Notes: generated from the letters alone by a model not told the origin. Shown: positions 1-11,038, numbered from the stretch's first letter. The stretch is DNA of 64,000 nucleotides from Anaerolineae bacterium (GCA_027494055.1 JAOSJO010000025.1:143262-207261), one strand, 5' to 3'. Program-made: numbers and translations.

Positions 1-67
1 GCGGCGCGCATTTTCCGGCTACCTGATACCCAACGTTCGCGAGCGGTACCGCGACCCGGCGGGGTAG
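1..67 (+). CDS. possible 3' end of a truncated CDS
   Basis: The first 22 codons in frame 2 are open and end at a TAG at 65-67; the peptide ends in ...VRERYRDPAG. The window edge cuts off everything upstream, so neither family nor function can be given. The short length means this could also be chance. Confidence 0.25.
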   Translation, partial: RRAFSGYLIPNVRERYRDPAG

Positions 68-376
68 ACGCGGGCGGTCTTAGTGCACGATTCTATGACA
101 ATATTAACGTAACTACGTCCGGGACCGCCCGCCGGTGCGGTATAATGGATCGGCTGAGCGGGAAGGAATCAAACCGCGAAGAACGCGGATGCAGAAGACG
201 GGGCGTCCCTCCATCCAGTGAGCGTGCGACGGCGTGATGGGGGGATTATAAACAGAAAGCTTATTATTCGTGTAATCCGTGTTATTCGTGGTTAACCTTC
301 TTCTTGCCCAGGCAAAACGAAAGTGATGGGCGGTCGGCATTGCGCCTCCAATATGGGGTGCGCTAAAATATCGGTA
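68..376. other. intergenic region with dispersed-repeat sequence
   Basis: No convincing gene. It holds a TATAAT hexamer at 141-146 without a good -35 partner, a small CCGCG/CGCGG hairpin near 174-188, and at about 262-297 a run of ATTCGTGT/ATCCGTGTTA-type words that resembles the sequence at 41440-41500 next to hypC. It looks like a remnant of a dispersed intergenic repeat. Confidence 0.45.
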
Positions 377-856
377 ATGAAATCGAATAATACGGCAATT
401 ACCATCCGCAGGGCGACCTCGGACGACGTGGCGGACCTGGTTCGGTTGCAGCGCATGATGTTCGAGGCGGTTGGGTTCAACGGGCCTGCGGACTTCAACG
501 CCTTGGAAGAAGCCGCTGCCGCCTACTTCACCCACGCCATCGCCGAGGGTGCGTATCAAGGCTGGCTGGCCGTCACCGAGAGCGGGTGGCCTGTCGCTGC
601 GGGCGGCCTCGTCGTCCAGCAGCATCCGCCTTCGCCAGACAACCTGTCGGGCCAGGTTGCCTACATCGCCAACGTGGTCACCGATCCCGAGTACCGCGGC
701 CAGAGCATCGCGCGTCGCCTCGTGCAGACCATGTTGCGCTGGGCGAGCGACCGCGGCATCACGCAGGTCGCGCTCCACGCGCCGGATGACCGCCACGCGC
801 TGTACGAGATGTTGGGCTTCAAGGCGAGCAACGAAATGAGGCTGAACCTGGCATGA
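377..856 (+). CDS. GNAT family N-acetyltransferase
   Basis: This 159-aa protein is a single GNAT domain that should transfer an acetyl group from acetyl-CoA to an unknown amine. Strand beta-1 begins at TIRRAT near residue 9. The acetyl-CoA loop is the VVTDPEYRGQSIARRLV region near residues 98-115, and the fold ends with the usual YEMLGFK. I start it at the ATG at 377 because the family alignment begins there; an upstream ATG at 323 would add an unlikely 18-residue leader. Its last codons overlap the next gene (ATGA), so the two acetyltransferases are probably translationally coupled. The substrate cannot be told. Confidence 0.8.
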   Translation: MKSNNTAITIRRATSDDVADLVRLQRMMFEAVGFNGPADFNALEEAAAAYFTHAIAEGAYQGWLAVTESGWPVAAGGLVVQQHPPSPDNLSGQVAYIANVVTDPEYRGQSIARRLVQTMLRWASDRGITQVALHAPDDRHALYEMLGFKASNEMRLNLA

Positions 857-1812
857 CGGAAGTCCGGTCGTTCATGTTGTCAGACGTGCCGCTGTTGCGC
901 CGGCTCGCGCCGCTTGGCGTGAGCCTGGATACGGTCACGGGGTTGACGCGCGGCATCAGCCCGGTCAACGACGCTTTCCTCGCCTCGCTCCCGCTGGGCG
1001 ACAGGGGAATGCCCACCTACGTGCTACGCGCCGACGGCAGGGGCCTGCTCGCCCAATTGCGCCATCGCGAGGGCGCAACGCACGCGCACATCGCGTACAT
1101 CGCGCCCAACCTGAGCGATGGCGACGACGCGGCGATGGCGGCCTGGCTCAGCCTGATCGATGGGGTCACGGCGGCGGCCGGCGCGCGCGGCGCGCACTCG
1201 GTGCACGCCGAGGTCGATCCCGGTTCGGCGGCGTTCGTCGCGCTGCGGGAGGCCGGCTTTGCGGTGTTTGCGCGCCAGGACCTCTGGCGGCGCGCGCCGG
1301 CCCCGGCCAGCCCGTCGCCGGCGCGGATGCTCCAGCCGCGCACGTCGATGCACATGATCGGCGTCGGCACGCTGTACGCCAACGCCGTGCCGCGCCTGGT
1401 CCAGCAGGCCGCGCCGCCGCCCGAAGCGGACGAACGGGGCCTGGTCTACGTGAACGCGGACAGGAGCGTCGCGGGGCACATCACGGTCTACGAGGGGCGG
1501 CTCGGCATTCTGCTCAAGGCCCTGCTGCACCCGGAGGTCTGTGACGAGGCCGCCGCGCTCTTCGCGGACGCGATCACCTACCTGCCGCACCCGGAGCGCG
1601 CGCCGGTGTACTGCGCGGTGCAGCGCTACCAGGACTGGCTGCGCGGGCCGCTGGCGGAGGTGGGCTTCGAGCCGTGGGCGCGCCAGGTCGTCATGGTGAA
1701 GTATACGGTGCGCCGCGTCCAGCACCCGGCCTACCAGCCGCTCCCGGCGCTGGAGCAGGCCCCGCCGGTGGTTGAGATGCAGGTTGCCGAACCGACAGCG
1801 AACAAGAGGTAA
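853..1812 (+). CDS. GNAT-like acetyltransferase, two-domain
   Basis: This 319-aa protein overlaps the preceding acetyltransferase gene by four bases. The N-terminal half (about residues 1-150) has a degenerate GNAT pattern, with an acidic AEVDPGSAAFVALREAGF stretch that matches the end of such domains (neighbour strand then xGF). The second half (about 165-300) repeats the layout and ends near EVGFEPWARQVVMVKYTVR. I infer a tandem GNAT protein in which neither half shows a clean acetyl-CoA loop. The C-terminal 20 residues are low complexity. Substrate unknown; it may act with its partner upstream. Confidence 0.6.
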   Translation: MTEVRSFMLSDVPLLRRLAPLGVSLDTVTGLTRGISPVNDAFLASLPLGDRGMPTYVLRADGRGLLAQLRHREGATHAHIAYIAPNLSDGDDAAMAAWLSLIDGVTAAAGARGAHSVHAEVDPGSAAFVALREAGFAVFARQDLWRRAPAPASPSPARMLQPRTSMHMIGVGTLYANAVPRLVQQAAPPPEADERGLVYVNADRSVAGHITVYEGRLGILLKALLHPEVCDEAAALFADAITYLPHPERAPVYCAVQRYQDWLRGPLAEVGFEPWARQVVMVKYTVRRVQHPAYQPLPALEQAPPVVEMQVAEPTANKR

Positions 1813-1827
1813 ACGACAAGAACAGTT

Positions 1828-3453
1828 ATGGAACATCGTATCACGGATGATATCGAAAAAATGACCGCCATCCTGCCGGAGATGATTCCGGAGGCGCTGG
1901 CGCGCATCGGGCGCACGGACGAGCTGCTGGAGGTGATCCTGGACCTGGGTCGCGTCCCGACGGCGCGCTATACCGATGGCGAGGTCGTGCTCGCCCAGGA
2001 TGAAGTCTCGCGCGAGCAGATCGACTACGTGGTGGCGCGCGTGGGCGCGTTCGACGCCGACAACCGCGCCGGCATCGAGCGGACGCTGCACCGCATCTCG
2101 GCGATCCGCAACCGGCGCGGCGTGATCGTCGGCCTCACGTGCCGCGTGGGGCGCGCCGTCTACGGCACCATCGACATCATGGAGGACCTGATCGAGAGCG
2201 GCAAGAGCCTGCTCATGCTGGGGCCGCCCGGCGTGGGCAAGACGACGATGCTGCGCGAGGCGGCGCGCGTGCTGGCCGAGAGCCGCCGCGTGGTCATCGT
2301 GGACACCTCCAACGAGATCGGCGGCGACGGCGACGTGCCGCACCCGGCCATCGGGCGGGCGCGGCGGATGCAGGTGGCCGAGCCGGCGCTCCAGCACGAG
2401 GTGATGATCGAGGCGGTGGAGAACCACAACCCGGAGGTCATCGTCATCGACGAGATTGGCCGGGAGCTTGAGGCCATCGCCGCGCGCACCATCGCCGAGC
2501 GCGGCGTGCAGCTGATCGGCACCGCGCACGGCAACACGCTCGACAACCTGCTGCTCAACCCCACGCTCTCCGACCTGGTGGGCGGCATCGAGTCGGTCAC
2601 GCTCTCCGACGAGGAGGCGCGCCGCCGGGGCACGCAGAAGACGGTGCTTGAGCGCCGCGCCCCGCCCACGTTCGACGTGCTGATCGAGATGCAGACGCGC
2701 CACCGGCTCGCCCTCCACCCGGACGTGGCCGTGGCCGTCGATGCGCTGCTGCGGCGCTGGCCGCTCTCCATCGAGATTCGCACGCGCGCGCCCGATGGGA
2801 AGGTCAGCGTCGAACACGAGGAGCGCATCACCCTGGATGAACGCAACGGCAGCCGCGCCGACCAGCGCAACGGCCGGCGCGACAAGCGGCGGCCAGGCGA
2901 GAGCCAGGGGCCGGCAGCCCGCCGCGTTACGGGCCGCAACCTCCCGGCCGGCGATGCCGCCGGCGGGGTGCGCGCGTCGGCGAGCACGCTGAACGTGTAT
3001 CCCTATGGCGTGGCGCGCAACCGCCTCAGCCAGGCGAGCAAGCGGATGCAGGTCCCGGTGAACATCGTGGACGACCTGCGGGAGGCGCAGGCCATCGTCA
3101 CGCTGAAGAACTACTACCGCCGCCGGCCGCAGCTCATCGTCGATGCGGAGCGGCGCGGCCTGCCGATCTACGTGTTGCGCTCCAACACCATCACGCAGAT
3201 GGAAAACTTCCTGGAGGACGTGTTCCAACTGGGTGAGGCGAACGTGCCCGACAGCGACTACGCTGCAGCGGTGCGCGAGACCGAGGCAGCCATCAGTCAG
3301 GTGTTGGGCGGCGCGCGCGCGGTGGACCTCAGCCCGCAGAGCGCCTACGTGCGCCGCCGCCAGCACGAGATGATCCGCGACGCGAACCTGCTCTCGCGCA
3401 GCTACGGCAAGGAGCCGCACCGGCACGTGCGCGTTCAGCGCGCGGAGTTCTGA
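1828..3453 (+). CDS. AAA ATPase, Ycf45/SpoIIIAA-like, with C-terminal nucleic-acid-binding region
   Basis: This 541-aa P-loop ATPase has Walker A GPPGVGKTT at residues 132-140 and Walker B VIVIDE near 204-209, in the arrangement of the SpoIIIAA/Ycf45 family (secretion-type ATPase core). A basic, disordered linker (about 335-385) leads to a C-terminal domain (about 390-541) of the kind described in cyanobacterial and plastid Ycf45, which carries an R3H-type single-strand nucleic-acid-binding module. It starts 15 bp after the acetyltransferase gene. The cellular role is not settled in this family. Nothing else here suggests sporulation, so an RNA- or DNA-linked job is more likely. Confidence 0.8.
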   Translation: MEHRITDDIEKMTAILPEMIPEALARIGRTDELLEVILDLGRVPTARYTDGEVVLAQDEVSREQIDYVVARVGAFDADNRAGIERTLHRISAIRNRRGVIVGLTCRVGRAVYGTIDIMEDLIESGKSLLMLGPPGVGKTTMLREAARVLAESRRVVIVDTSNEIGGDGDVPHPAIGRARRMQVAEPALQHEVMIEAVENHNPEVIVIDEIGRELEAIAARTIAERGVQLIGTAHGNTLDNLLLNPTLSDLVGGIESVTLSDEEARRRGTQKTVLERRAPPTFDVLIEMQTRHRLALHPDVAVAVDALLRRWPLSIEIRTRAPDGKVSVEHEERITLDERNGSRADQRNGRRDKRRPGESQGPAARRVTGRNLPAGDAAGGVRASASTLNVYPYGVARNRLSQASKRMQVPVNIVDDLREAQAIVTLKNYYRRRPQLIVDAERRGLPIYVLRSNTITQMENFLEDVFQLGEANVPDSDYAAAVRETEAAISQVLGGARAVDLSPQSAYVRRRQHEMIRDANLLSRSYGKEPHRHVRVQRAEF

Positions 3454-3484
3454 GCGCACCGCGCAGGCATTTCGGGTAGATCGC

Positions 3485-3521
3485 GTTCGGGCACGGATGC
3501 ACGGCACGTCCGTGCCCGAAC
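3485..3521 (+). terminator. hairpin between the ATPase gene and tmk
   Basis: Perfect 13-bp inverted repeat (3485-3497 with 3509-3521) around an 11-nt loop, followed by only a short TTT. It may slow or end transcription after the ATPase gene, although the weak T-tract makes an intrinsic terminator uncertain. Confidence 0.5.
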
Positions 3522-3583
3522 TTTGAGGGCCGGTATGATTGGCCGGCGCGCTGCGCCTTCAACTGCTTTTGGGATCGAGGCCA

Positions 3584-4219
3584 TTGGGATACTTCATCAC
3601 GCTAGAGGGGCCTGACGGCTGTGGCAAGACCACACAGACCGCCCTGCTTGTGGACTGGCTGCGGGCGCAGGGCCATGACGTGCTCCAGACGCGCGAGCCG
3701 GGCGGCACCTCCATCGGCGACCAGGTGCGCGAGGTGCTGCACAGCCTGCGCAACACCGAGATGCACCCGCGCACCGAAATTTTGTTATACTCCGCGTCGC
3801 GCGCGCAGCTCGTGCACGAGCGCATCCGCCCGCACCTGGCGCGCGGCGGCGTCGTGGTCAGCGACCGGTACTACGACAGCACCCTGGCCTACCAGGGCTA
3901 CGGCCACCAGCTTGACCTGGACGCGCTCCAGCAGATCACGGCCTTCGCCACCGGGGGCCTCAAGCCCGACCTGACGCTGTATCTGGACATCAGCGCCGAG
4001 GAGGGCCTGAAACGGCGGCAGCGCGCGGCGCAGGCGGGCGCGGAGTGGAACCGCCTCGACGCCTACGCGCTGGACTTTCACCGGCGCGTGCGCGCGGGCT
4101 ACCATGAACTCATCGCCGCCGAGCCGGCGCGCTGGGTGGTCTTCGACGCGGCGCAGCCCGTTGACGCGCTGTGCGCCGAGATCGTGGCGGTGGTCGCCGC
4201 GCGGGTGCCGCAGCCCTGA
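3584..4219 (+). CDS. tmk: thymidylate kinase
   Basis: Phosphorylates dTMP to dTDP with ATP in the dTTP pathway. The 211-aa product starts GYFITLEGPDGCGKTT, so the P-loop lies at residues 9-16. It also has the DRYYDST motif that positions the nucleotides, a REPGG motif, and a lid segment rich in Arg (RRQRAAQAG). I chose the TTG at 3584 because a GAGG box sits just before it and homologues begin at this point; an upstream TTG at 3539 would add 15 poorly conserved residues. Length is normal for Tmk. It lies 77 bp before glyQS. Confidence 0.92.
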   Translation: MGYFITLEGPDGCGKTTQTALLVDWLRAQGHDVLQTREPGGTSIGDQVREVLHSLRNTEMHPRTEILLYSASRAQLVHERIRPHLARGGVVVSDRYYDSTLAYQGYGHQLDLDALQQITAFATGGLKPDLTLYLDISAEEGLKRRQRAAQAGAEWNRLDAYALDFHRRVRAGYHELIAAEPARWVVFDAAQPVDALCAEIVAVVAARVPQP

Positions 4220-4296
4220 CGGCGGGGCGCAGCGCGCCTTGCGCGTGCAGCCGGGCGTGACGCCCAAAACTTGACATCCAGGAGAACAAAGACACG

Positions 4297-7200
4297 ATGA
4301 CCGAAGCCCCACCACGCCTGTTCCAAGACGTCATCATGGCGCTGCACAACTTTTGGGCGGCGCAGGGCTGCGTGCTCTGGCAGCCGTACAACATCCAGGT
4401 GGGCGCCGGCACCGCCAACCCGGCGACGACGCTCCGCGTGTTGGGGCCGGAGCCGTGGCGCGTCGCCTACGTGGAGCCGAGCGTGCGCCCCGACGACGGG
4501 CGCTACGGCGAGAACCCCAACCGGATGCAGTATTTCTACCAGTACCAGGTAATCCTCAAGCCCGACCCCGGCAACCCGCAGGAGCTGTATCTCGCCAGCC
4601 TGGAGGCGCTGGGCCTCGACCTGCGCGCGCACGACGTGCGGTTCGTGGAAGACAATTGGGAAAGCCCCGCGCTCGGCGCGTGGGGCCTGGGCTGGGAGGT
4701 CTGGCTCGACGGGCAGGAGATCACGCAGTACACCTACTTCCAGCAGGCCGGCGGCCTGAACCTGGACCCGGTGAGCGTCGAGATCACGTATGGCATTGAG
4801 CGCATCGTGCTCGCGCTGCAAGCGAAGAACACGGTGTGGGAGATCGACTGGCTGGACGACATCACCTATGGCGACATCTACCACCGCAGCGAGTGGGAGC
4901 ACAGCAAGTACTACTTCGAGGTCGCCGATGTCACGCAACTGAGCCGCACCTTCGACTTCTACGAGGCCGAGAGCCGCCGCGCCCTCACGGAGGGGCTGAT
5001 CCTGCCGGCGTATGATTACAGCCTGAAGCTCTCGCACCTGTTCAACATCCTCGACACGCGCGGCGCGGTGGGCGTGACCGAGCGCGCGGCGTTCTTCCGG
5101 CGCATGGCGGCGCTCACCAACGCCATCGCCACCGCCTACGTGGAACAGCGCCAGCGCCTGGAGTTCCCGCTCATCGACAAGGCCCCGGCCGGCTGGACGG
5201 CGCGCGCGTCATCGCACCCACTGCCCGCCATGCCTGCCCCGCCGACCAGCCCCGCCGACGTGCTGATCGAGATCGGCGTCGAGGAGCTGCCTCCCGGCGA
5301 CCTCGACGACGCGCTCCTCCAGCTTGAGGAACGCGCGCCGGCCCTGTTCGAGGCGCTGCGGCTCGACGTGGAGGCGGTGGCGGTGATGGGCACGCCGCGC
5401 CGGCTGGTGGTCTACGCGAAGGGCGTCGCGCCGCGCCAGCGCGACACCGAGGAGTTGGTGAAGGGGCCGCCGGTCAACCGCGCCTACGACGCCGACGGCA
5501 ACCCCACCCAGGCGGCGCTTGGCTTCGCGCGCGGCAAGGGCGTCGATGTGGGCGCGCTTGAGCAGCGCGAGATGGACGGCGGCCATTACGTGGTCGCGGT
5601 GGTGCGCGAGCAGGGCCGCCCCGCCACCGAGGTGCTCGCCGAGCGCCTCCCCGACCTGACGGCGTCGCTGCGCTTCGGCAAGCCGATGCGGTGGAACGCG
5701 AGCGGCGTGGCGTTTTCGCGGCCCATCCGCTGGATCCTGGCGCTGTTTGGGGGCAAAGTGATCCCGTTTGCGTATGCGGGCGTGGCGAGCGGCAAGACCA
5801 CGCGCGGCCTGCGCGCCTTCGACCGGGGCGCGCTGGACCCGCGCACGCTCACGGTGCGGAACCCGGCGGCGTACTTCAAGGCGCTGGCCGGCGAGGGCAT
5901 CGTGCTCGACCCTGCCGAGCGCGCCGCCCTGATCGCGCGCGAGGTCGCCCGGCTCGCGGCGGAGGTCGGCGGGCGCGCGCCGGAGGACCCGGCGCTGCTG
6001 CGGGAGGTCACCAACATGGTGGAGCGCCCGACGCTGCTGCGCGGCCACTTTGACGAGAAGTACCTCAACCTGCCGGACGCGGTGCTCGTCGCGGTGATGA
6101 AGAAGCACCAGCGCTACTTCCCGGTGGTGGACGCCGAGGGCCGGCTGATGCCCTACTTCATCGCGGCGCGCAACGGCGACGACGCGCACCTCGACATCGT
6201 GACCGCCGGCAACGAGCACGTGATCCTGGCGCGCTTCGCCGACGCGGATTTCTTCTGCCGCGAGGACTGCAAGCGCAGCCTGGAGGACTTCCTGCCGCGC
6301 CTGGCGACCAAAACCTTCCAGGAGAAGCTGGGGTCGTACCTGGACAAGTCGGCGCGCGTGACGCGGCTGATCCCCCTCATCGGCCCCATGCTGGGCCTGA
6401 GCAAGGAGGAACTGGAGGTCGCCCGGCGCGCCGCCCACCTGAGCAAGGCCGATCAGGCCACCCAAATGGTGACCGAGATGACCTCGCTGGAGGGCGTGAT
6501 GGGCCGCGAGTACGCGCGCATCGCCGGCGAGCCGGAGGCGGTGGCGCAGGCGATCTACGAGGGCTACCTGCCGCGCAGCGCGGGCGACGCCCTCCCGCAG
6601 ACCCCGGCCGGCGCGGCGCTGGCAATCGTGGACCGGCTGGACAGCCTGGCGGGGCTGTTCGCGGTGGGCCTCGCGCCCACGGCCTCAGCGGACCCGTTCG
6701 GGCTGCGGCGCGCGGCGCTCGGCCTGGTGCAGATTCTCCTCGACCACGCGCTTGACCTCGACCTGCGCGCGGCGCTGAAAGAGGCGGCGACGGTGCAGCT
6801 CGTCGAGGTGAGCGACGCGGTGCGCGCGCAGATCGTGGAGTTCGTGGCCGGCCGGCTGTTCGTGCTGCTGCGCGAGCGCGGCGAGCCGCACGACGTGGTG
6901 GAGGCGGTGCTCGCCGCGCAGGGGCACAACCCGCACCGCGCCTCGGTGGGCGTGAGCGAACTCGCCGCCTGGACCGGGCGCGACGACTGGCCCGCGCTCC
7001 TGGACGCTTACGCGCGCTGCGTGCGCATCACGCGCGGGCACGCGCGGTACGAGTTCAGCCGGAAGCTGCTCGTCGCGCCGGTGGAGGACGACCTCTACAC
7101 GGCGTACCAGGAGGCGGCGGGGAAGCTGGACGCCGGCAGCAACGTGGGCGCGTTCCTGGAGGCGTTCGCGCCGCTGGCGCCGGCCATCGCGCGCTTCTTC

Positions 7201-7335
7201 GCCTCCGCCGACGAGGGCGGCGTGCTCGTCATGGACCCGGACATGAACCTCCGCCAGAACCGGCTGGCGCTGCTCCAGCGGATCGGGGCGCTGGCTGAGG
7301 GCCGGGCGGACCTGAGCAAGTTGGAGGGGTTCTAG
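4297..7335 (+). CDS. glyQS: glycyl-tRNA synthetase, alpha and beta subunits fused
   Basis: Charges tRNA-Gly. The 1012-aa protein joins both halves of the bacterial-type alpha2beta2 enzyme. Residues 1-295 are the catalytic alpha subunit (starts with the [14 protein letters not shown] region, contains [11 protein letters not shown]). Residues from about 320 are the beta subunit ([17 protein letters not shown] onward) with its HD-like and anticodon-binding parts. A Pro/Ala-rich linker (about 297-318) joins them. Such fusions are known in Chlamydia and plastids but are not the usual form. A GGAG box lies before the ATG at 4297. The frame is intact over 3 kb, unlike many genes here. Confidence 0.93.
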   Translation: MTEAPPRLFQDVIMALHNFWAAQGCVLWQPYNIQVGAGTANPATTLRVLGPEPWRVAYVEPSVRPDDGRYGENPNRMQYFYQYQVILKPDPGNPQELYLASLEALGLDLRAHDVRFVEDNWESPALGAWGLGWEVWLDGQEITQYTYFQQAGGLNLDPVSVEITYGIERIVLALQAKNTVWEIDWLDDITYGDIYHRSEWEHSKYYFEVADVTQLSRTFDFYEAESRRALTEGLILPAYDYSLKLSHLFNILDTRGAVGVTERAAFFRRMAALTNAIATAYVEQRQRLEFPLIDKAPAGWTARASSHPLPAMPAPPTSPADVLIEIGVEELPPGDLDDALLQLEERAPALFEALRLDVEAVAVMGTPRRLVVYAKGVAPRQRDTEELVKGPPVNRAYDADGNPTQAALGFARGKGVDVGALEQREMDGGHYVVAVVREQGRPATEVLAERLPDLTASLRFGKPMRWNASGVAFSRPIRWILALFGGKVIPFAYAGVASGKTTRGLRAFDRGALDPRTLTVRNPAAYFKALAGEGIVLDPAERAALIAREVARLAAEVGGRAPEDPALLREVTNMVERPTLLRGHFDEKYLNLPDAVLVAVMKKHQRYFPVVDAEGRLMPYFIAARNGDDAHLDIVTAGNEHVILARFADADFFCREDCKRSLEDFLPRLATKTFQEKLGSYLDKSARVTRLIPLIGPMLGLSKEELEVARRAAHLSKADQATQMVTEMTSLEGVMGREYARIAGEPEAVAQAIYEGYLPRSAGDALPQTPAGAALAIVDRLDSLAGLFAVGLAPTASADPFGLRRAALGLVQILLDHALDLDLRAALKEAATVQLVEVSDAVRAQIVEFVAGRLFVLLRERGEPHDVVEAVLAAQGHNPHRASVGVSELAAWTGRDDWPALLDAYARCVRITRGHARYEFSRKLLVAPVEDDLYTAYQEAAGKLDAGSNVGAFLEAFAPLAPAIARFFASADEGGVLVMDPDMNLRQNRLALLQRIGALAEGRADLSKLEGF

Positions 7336-7357
7336 ACCCGCTCCGGTGACGACTTCC

Positions 7358-7390
7358 AGGGGGCACAGCGCGTTGTGCCCCCTGTTGTTT
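7358..7390 (+). terminator. rho-independent terminator after glyQS
   Basis: Perfect 10-bp stem (7358-7367 with 7374-7383), 6-nt loop, then GTTGTTTTG. It starts 22 bp after the glyQS stop codon. Confidence 0.8.
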
Positions 7391-7485
7391 TGTACGAAGG
7401 CGCGGATGATGACGGCAAGGCGGAGGTAGGGTGGTTTTGTGATATGCTGGAGTCAATCGTAGTGGCATGAGAGGAGCAAAACGCC

Positions 7486-8542
7486 ATGGGGACTGCTACG
7501 GTGTACGCTCGCACATTACTGGCGCTGTTCGCATGTGTCAGCATGGGCATGGTCAGTGCAGAAGACCCCCACGCCGACGCCTGCTCCACTTCGGCTTTCC
7601 GATTTGCAGCCGATTACTGTGGAAAACGCCGACCGTGTAGAGCAATTGGCGATACTGGCAACCGGAGAGTTGTACGACTTGGCGTGGTCGCCGGATGGAA
7701 AGACGCTGGCAGTTGCTAGTGAGGTTGGCATATGGTTGTATAGCATTGATGACCTCGAAGCAGATCCGCTTCTAGTCGAGGGAACTGCCTACAATGTCAG
7801 CTACAGTCCTGACGGAGCAAGACTGGCTGTTGCGGGTGTGAGGTCATTTCTCTTTGGGATTCCTTTACAGGTGAGAGATTAGAGACCTTGACATTGGAAG
7901 GGATTCACTGGTCGCATTTGGAGTGCAACCTTTAGTCCTGACGGAACTGTGGTTGCTACCGGAGGCGACGATATGACAGTGCAATTGTGGAATATTGCGA
8001 CAGGTGAACAACTGTGCGTCCTAAGAGGGCATGTTGGTGGCGTCTTTAGTGTGGCATTCGATCCTACGGGAGCGAGACTTGCTTCAGGAGGTGGTTATGG
8101 AGATAACACAGTACGGCTATGGGATATAGCAACAGGAGAAATGTTACTAACCCTTTTGGGACATACGGACGCAGTATTGCGCGTAGCTTTCAGCCCTGAT
8201 GGATCAGTGGTGGCGTCATCAAGTCGGGACAGCACCATTCGACTCTGGGACACGACGACAGGAGAACTTATAACCGAATTGGAGGGACACACTGATTTCG
8301 TGCATGGCATGGCACTCAACCCTGATGGAACTCTGCTTGTGTCTGGTAGCAATGATGGCACAGTACGGTTATGGGATACTGCAAAGGGTGAACAAATAAC
8401 CGTACAGGAGGGGGCAGCCGATATAGTATGGACTGTAGCCTTCAATCCAGATGGGACGCTGCTAGCCTCGGTAAGTCCAGACGGAACGATACTCTCTTCC
8501 TCACGTGAGAAGGGAACAGTACGTCTATGGGGCGTGCGATAG
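7486..8542 (+). CDS. exported WD40 beta-propeller protein (three apparent frameshifts)
   Basis: Once repaired this is a protein of about 351 aa. It has a signal peptide (residues 1-24), a short PTPTPTPAP linker and at least six WD40 blades, recognisable by repeated FSPDG, LASG and VRLWD-T-TGE words. The frame breaks at three points, each fixed by one base in a homopolymer: C5 at 7566-7570, T3 near 7854 and G3 at 7900-7902. I therefore read it as one gene, not a pseudogene. It is clearly less GC-rich than its neighbours, which hints at recent acquisition. It should be a scaffold outside the membrane; the partner is unknown. Its end overlaps the PBP start. Confidence 0.7.
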
Positions 8543-11038
8543 TGGAATACTGGCGTAACCTCCAACGCCGCCACAAGCTCGCCCTCCTCCTCGCCGCCGT
8601 CCTGCTCCTCCTCGGCGGCGTCGGCGTGTATGCGTGGCTGTTCGCCGGCCTGCCGGACATCCACAACCTCCAGGCCGGCATGGCGCTGCCCAACACGCGC
8701 ATCTACGACCGGCAGGGCCGGCTGCTGTTCGAAATCCTCGCCGCCGACGCGAGCGGCGGCCTGCACCGCGCCGTGCCGCTTGGCGACATCCCGCAGGCCT
8801 GCATCGCCGCGACCATCGCCACCGAGGACGCCAACTTCTACAGCAACCCCGGCGTGGACCCGGTCGGCGTCGCGCGCGCGCTGCTCACCAACCTGCGCGG
8901 CGGTGAGGTGCTCGCCGGCGGCAGCACGATCACGCAGCAGGTGGCGCGCAACCTCCTGCTCGACCCCGAACAGCGCGCGGAGCGCACGCTCACGCGCAAG
9001 CTGCGCGAGAGCATCCTCGCCATCCGGCTCGCGCAGTCGCACAGCAAGGACGACATCCTGCGCCTGTACCTGAACCAGACCTACTACGGCAGCATGGCCT
9101 ACGGCGTCGAAGCGGCGGCGCGCGCCTACTTCGGGCGCGGCGTGGCCGAGCTGGATCTGGCGCAGTGCGCGCTGCTCGCCGGGCTGCCGCAGGCCCCCGC
9201 GCTCTACGACCCGCTCACCGACCCCGACGCGGCCAGGGCGCGGCAGCGCGTGGTGCTCGACCTGATGGTGAAGCACGGCCACATCACCCAGGCGGAGGCC
9301 GACCGCGCCGCCGCCGAGCCGCTCCAGTTCGCCGCCGCGCCCTTCCCCATCGAGGCGCCGCACTTCGTCGCCGCTGTGTGGGAACAGCTCCTGCGCGAGT
9401 TCCCGGAGGCGCTCTACGCCGGCGGCCTGGACGTGACGACCACGCTCGACCTGGACTGGCAGCACGCGGCGGAGGACATCGCGCGCCGGCGCCTGGCGCG
9501 GCTCAACACGCCCCGGCCCGACGCGCCGGCGCACAACGCGCACAACGCCGCGCTCGTCGCGCTGGACCCGCACACCGGGCAGGTGCTCGCCATGCTCGGC
9601 AGCCCGGACTACTTCAACGCGCGCATCAGCGGCGCGATGAACGGGGCGCTCACGCCCCGGCAGCCCGGCTCGGCGCTCAAGCCGTTCACCTACGCCGCCG
9701 CCTTCGACCCCGCGCGGCCCGATCCCTGGTCGCCCGCGACCGTGCTGTGGGACATCCGCACCGCGTTCGTCACCAAAAAGCTGGAGCGCTTCGTGCCGGC
9801 CAACTTCAGCCTCGACGAGCACGGGCCGGTGCGCGTCCGCACCGCGCTCGCGTCGTCGTACAACATCCCGGCGGTGATCGCGCTGGAACACATCGGCCTC
9901 GACACGCTGGCGACGCTGCTCCACGACCTGGGCATCGCCACGCTCACCGACCCGGACCGCTTCGACCTGGCGGTGACGCTCGGCGGCGGGGAGGTGCGCC
10001 TGCTCGAACTGACCGCCGCCTACGCCGCGCTCGCCAACGGGGGGCGGCGCGTCGCGCCGGCGCTGCTGCTGGAGGTGCGCGACCACGCGACCGGCGACGT
10101 GCTCTACGAATGGGCGCTGCGCGAAGGCCCGCAGGTCATCGACCCGCGCGTGGCGTGGCTGATTACCGACATCCTCGCGGACAACCAGGCGCGCGCGCCC
10201 TCGTTCGGCGCGCACAGCCCGCTCAACATCGGGCGGCCCGCCGCCGCCAAGACCGGCACCACCACCGACTACCGCGACAACTGGACGGTCGGCTACACGC
10301 CCAACCTGGTGGCCGGCGTGTGGGTGGGCAACGCGGACAACACCGCGATGGTGGACGTGACCGGCGTCAGCGGCGCGGGGCCGATCTGGCACGACTTCAT
10401 GCGGCTGGCGCTGCGCGGCCAGCCGGCGCTGACGTTCGCGCGCCCGGAGGGGCTGACGCAGGCCGAGGTGTGCGCGCTCTCCGGGCTGCTGCCGACGGAC
10501 GACTGCACGCTCCGCGTCGTGGACTGGTTCATCAAGGGCACGGTCCCCACCGCGTATGACGACCTGTACCGGCGCTTCACCATCGACGTGGAGACGGGGC
10601 AACTCGCCAACGAGTCGACGCCCCGGCGCGCCGCGCCGAGCGCGTGTACCTGGTGCTCCCGCCCGAAGCGCGCGACTGGGCACGTCGCGAGGGCATCCCG
10701 GAGCCGCCGTCCGACCGCCGCCGCCGGCTGCCAGCGCCGGGACCGCAACCGGCGCCGCGCTGCGCCTGACCGCCCCGGACCCCTACGCGATCTTCCGGCT
10801 CTCGCCGCGCACCCCCGCCGAGACGCAGCGCATCCGCCTGTCCGCCATCGCCCCGCCGGAGGCCGCCCGCCTGACGTTCCTCCTCGACGGCGCGCCGTTG
10901 GTCACGCTGGACGGGCCGCCCTGGGAGACGTGGTGGGCGCTCACGCCCGGCGCGCACGAACTCACCGCCCGCGCCACCCTCCGCGACGGCGCGGAGCTGG
11001 AGAGCGCGCCCGTCTTCTTCACCGTGAACACAGATTGA
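8527..11038 (+). CDS. penicillin-binding protein 1C-like, transglycosylase/transpeptidase (frameshifted C-terminus)
   Basis: Bifunctional peptidoglycan synthase of about 837 aa after repair. It has an N-terminal membrane anchor (about residues 15-38). The GT51 glycosyltransferase domain has the catalytic Glu100 in ATEDANFYS. The transpeptidase domain has SALK (Ser382), SYN and KTGTT (Lys575). Near the end, a PBP1C-type C-terminal domain (LTAPDPYAIFRLSP onward) is out of frame. Inserting one base at the C4 run 10621-10624 and one more near 10750 restores one frame to the TGA at 11036-11038. The start is uncertain: the ATG at 8527 overlaps the WD40 gene, and a GTG at 8542 is possible. Confidence 0.87.

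Noticed and set aside
1024..3507. 827-residue open frame on the minus strand across the acetyltransferase and ATPase genes
   Set aside because: It is Arg/His/Ala/Val-rich and fits no family; it is the antisense shadow of GC-rich plus-strand genes with clear motifs.
8095..10683. 862-residue minus-strand frame opposite the penicillin-binding protein
   Set aside because: The plus strand has the GT51 and transpeptidase motifs; the minus frame has only composition-driven sequence.
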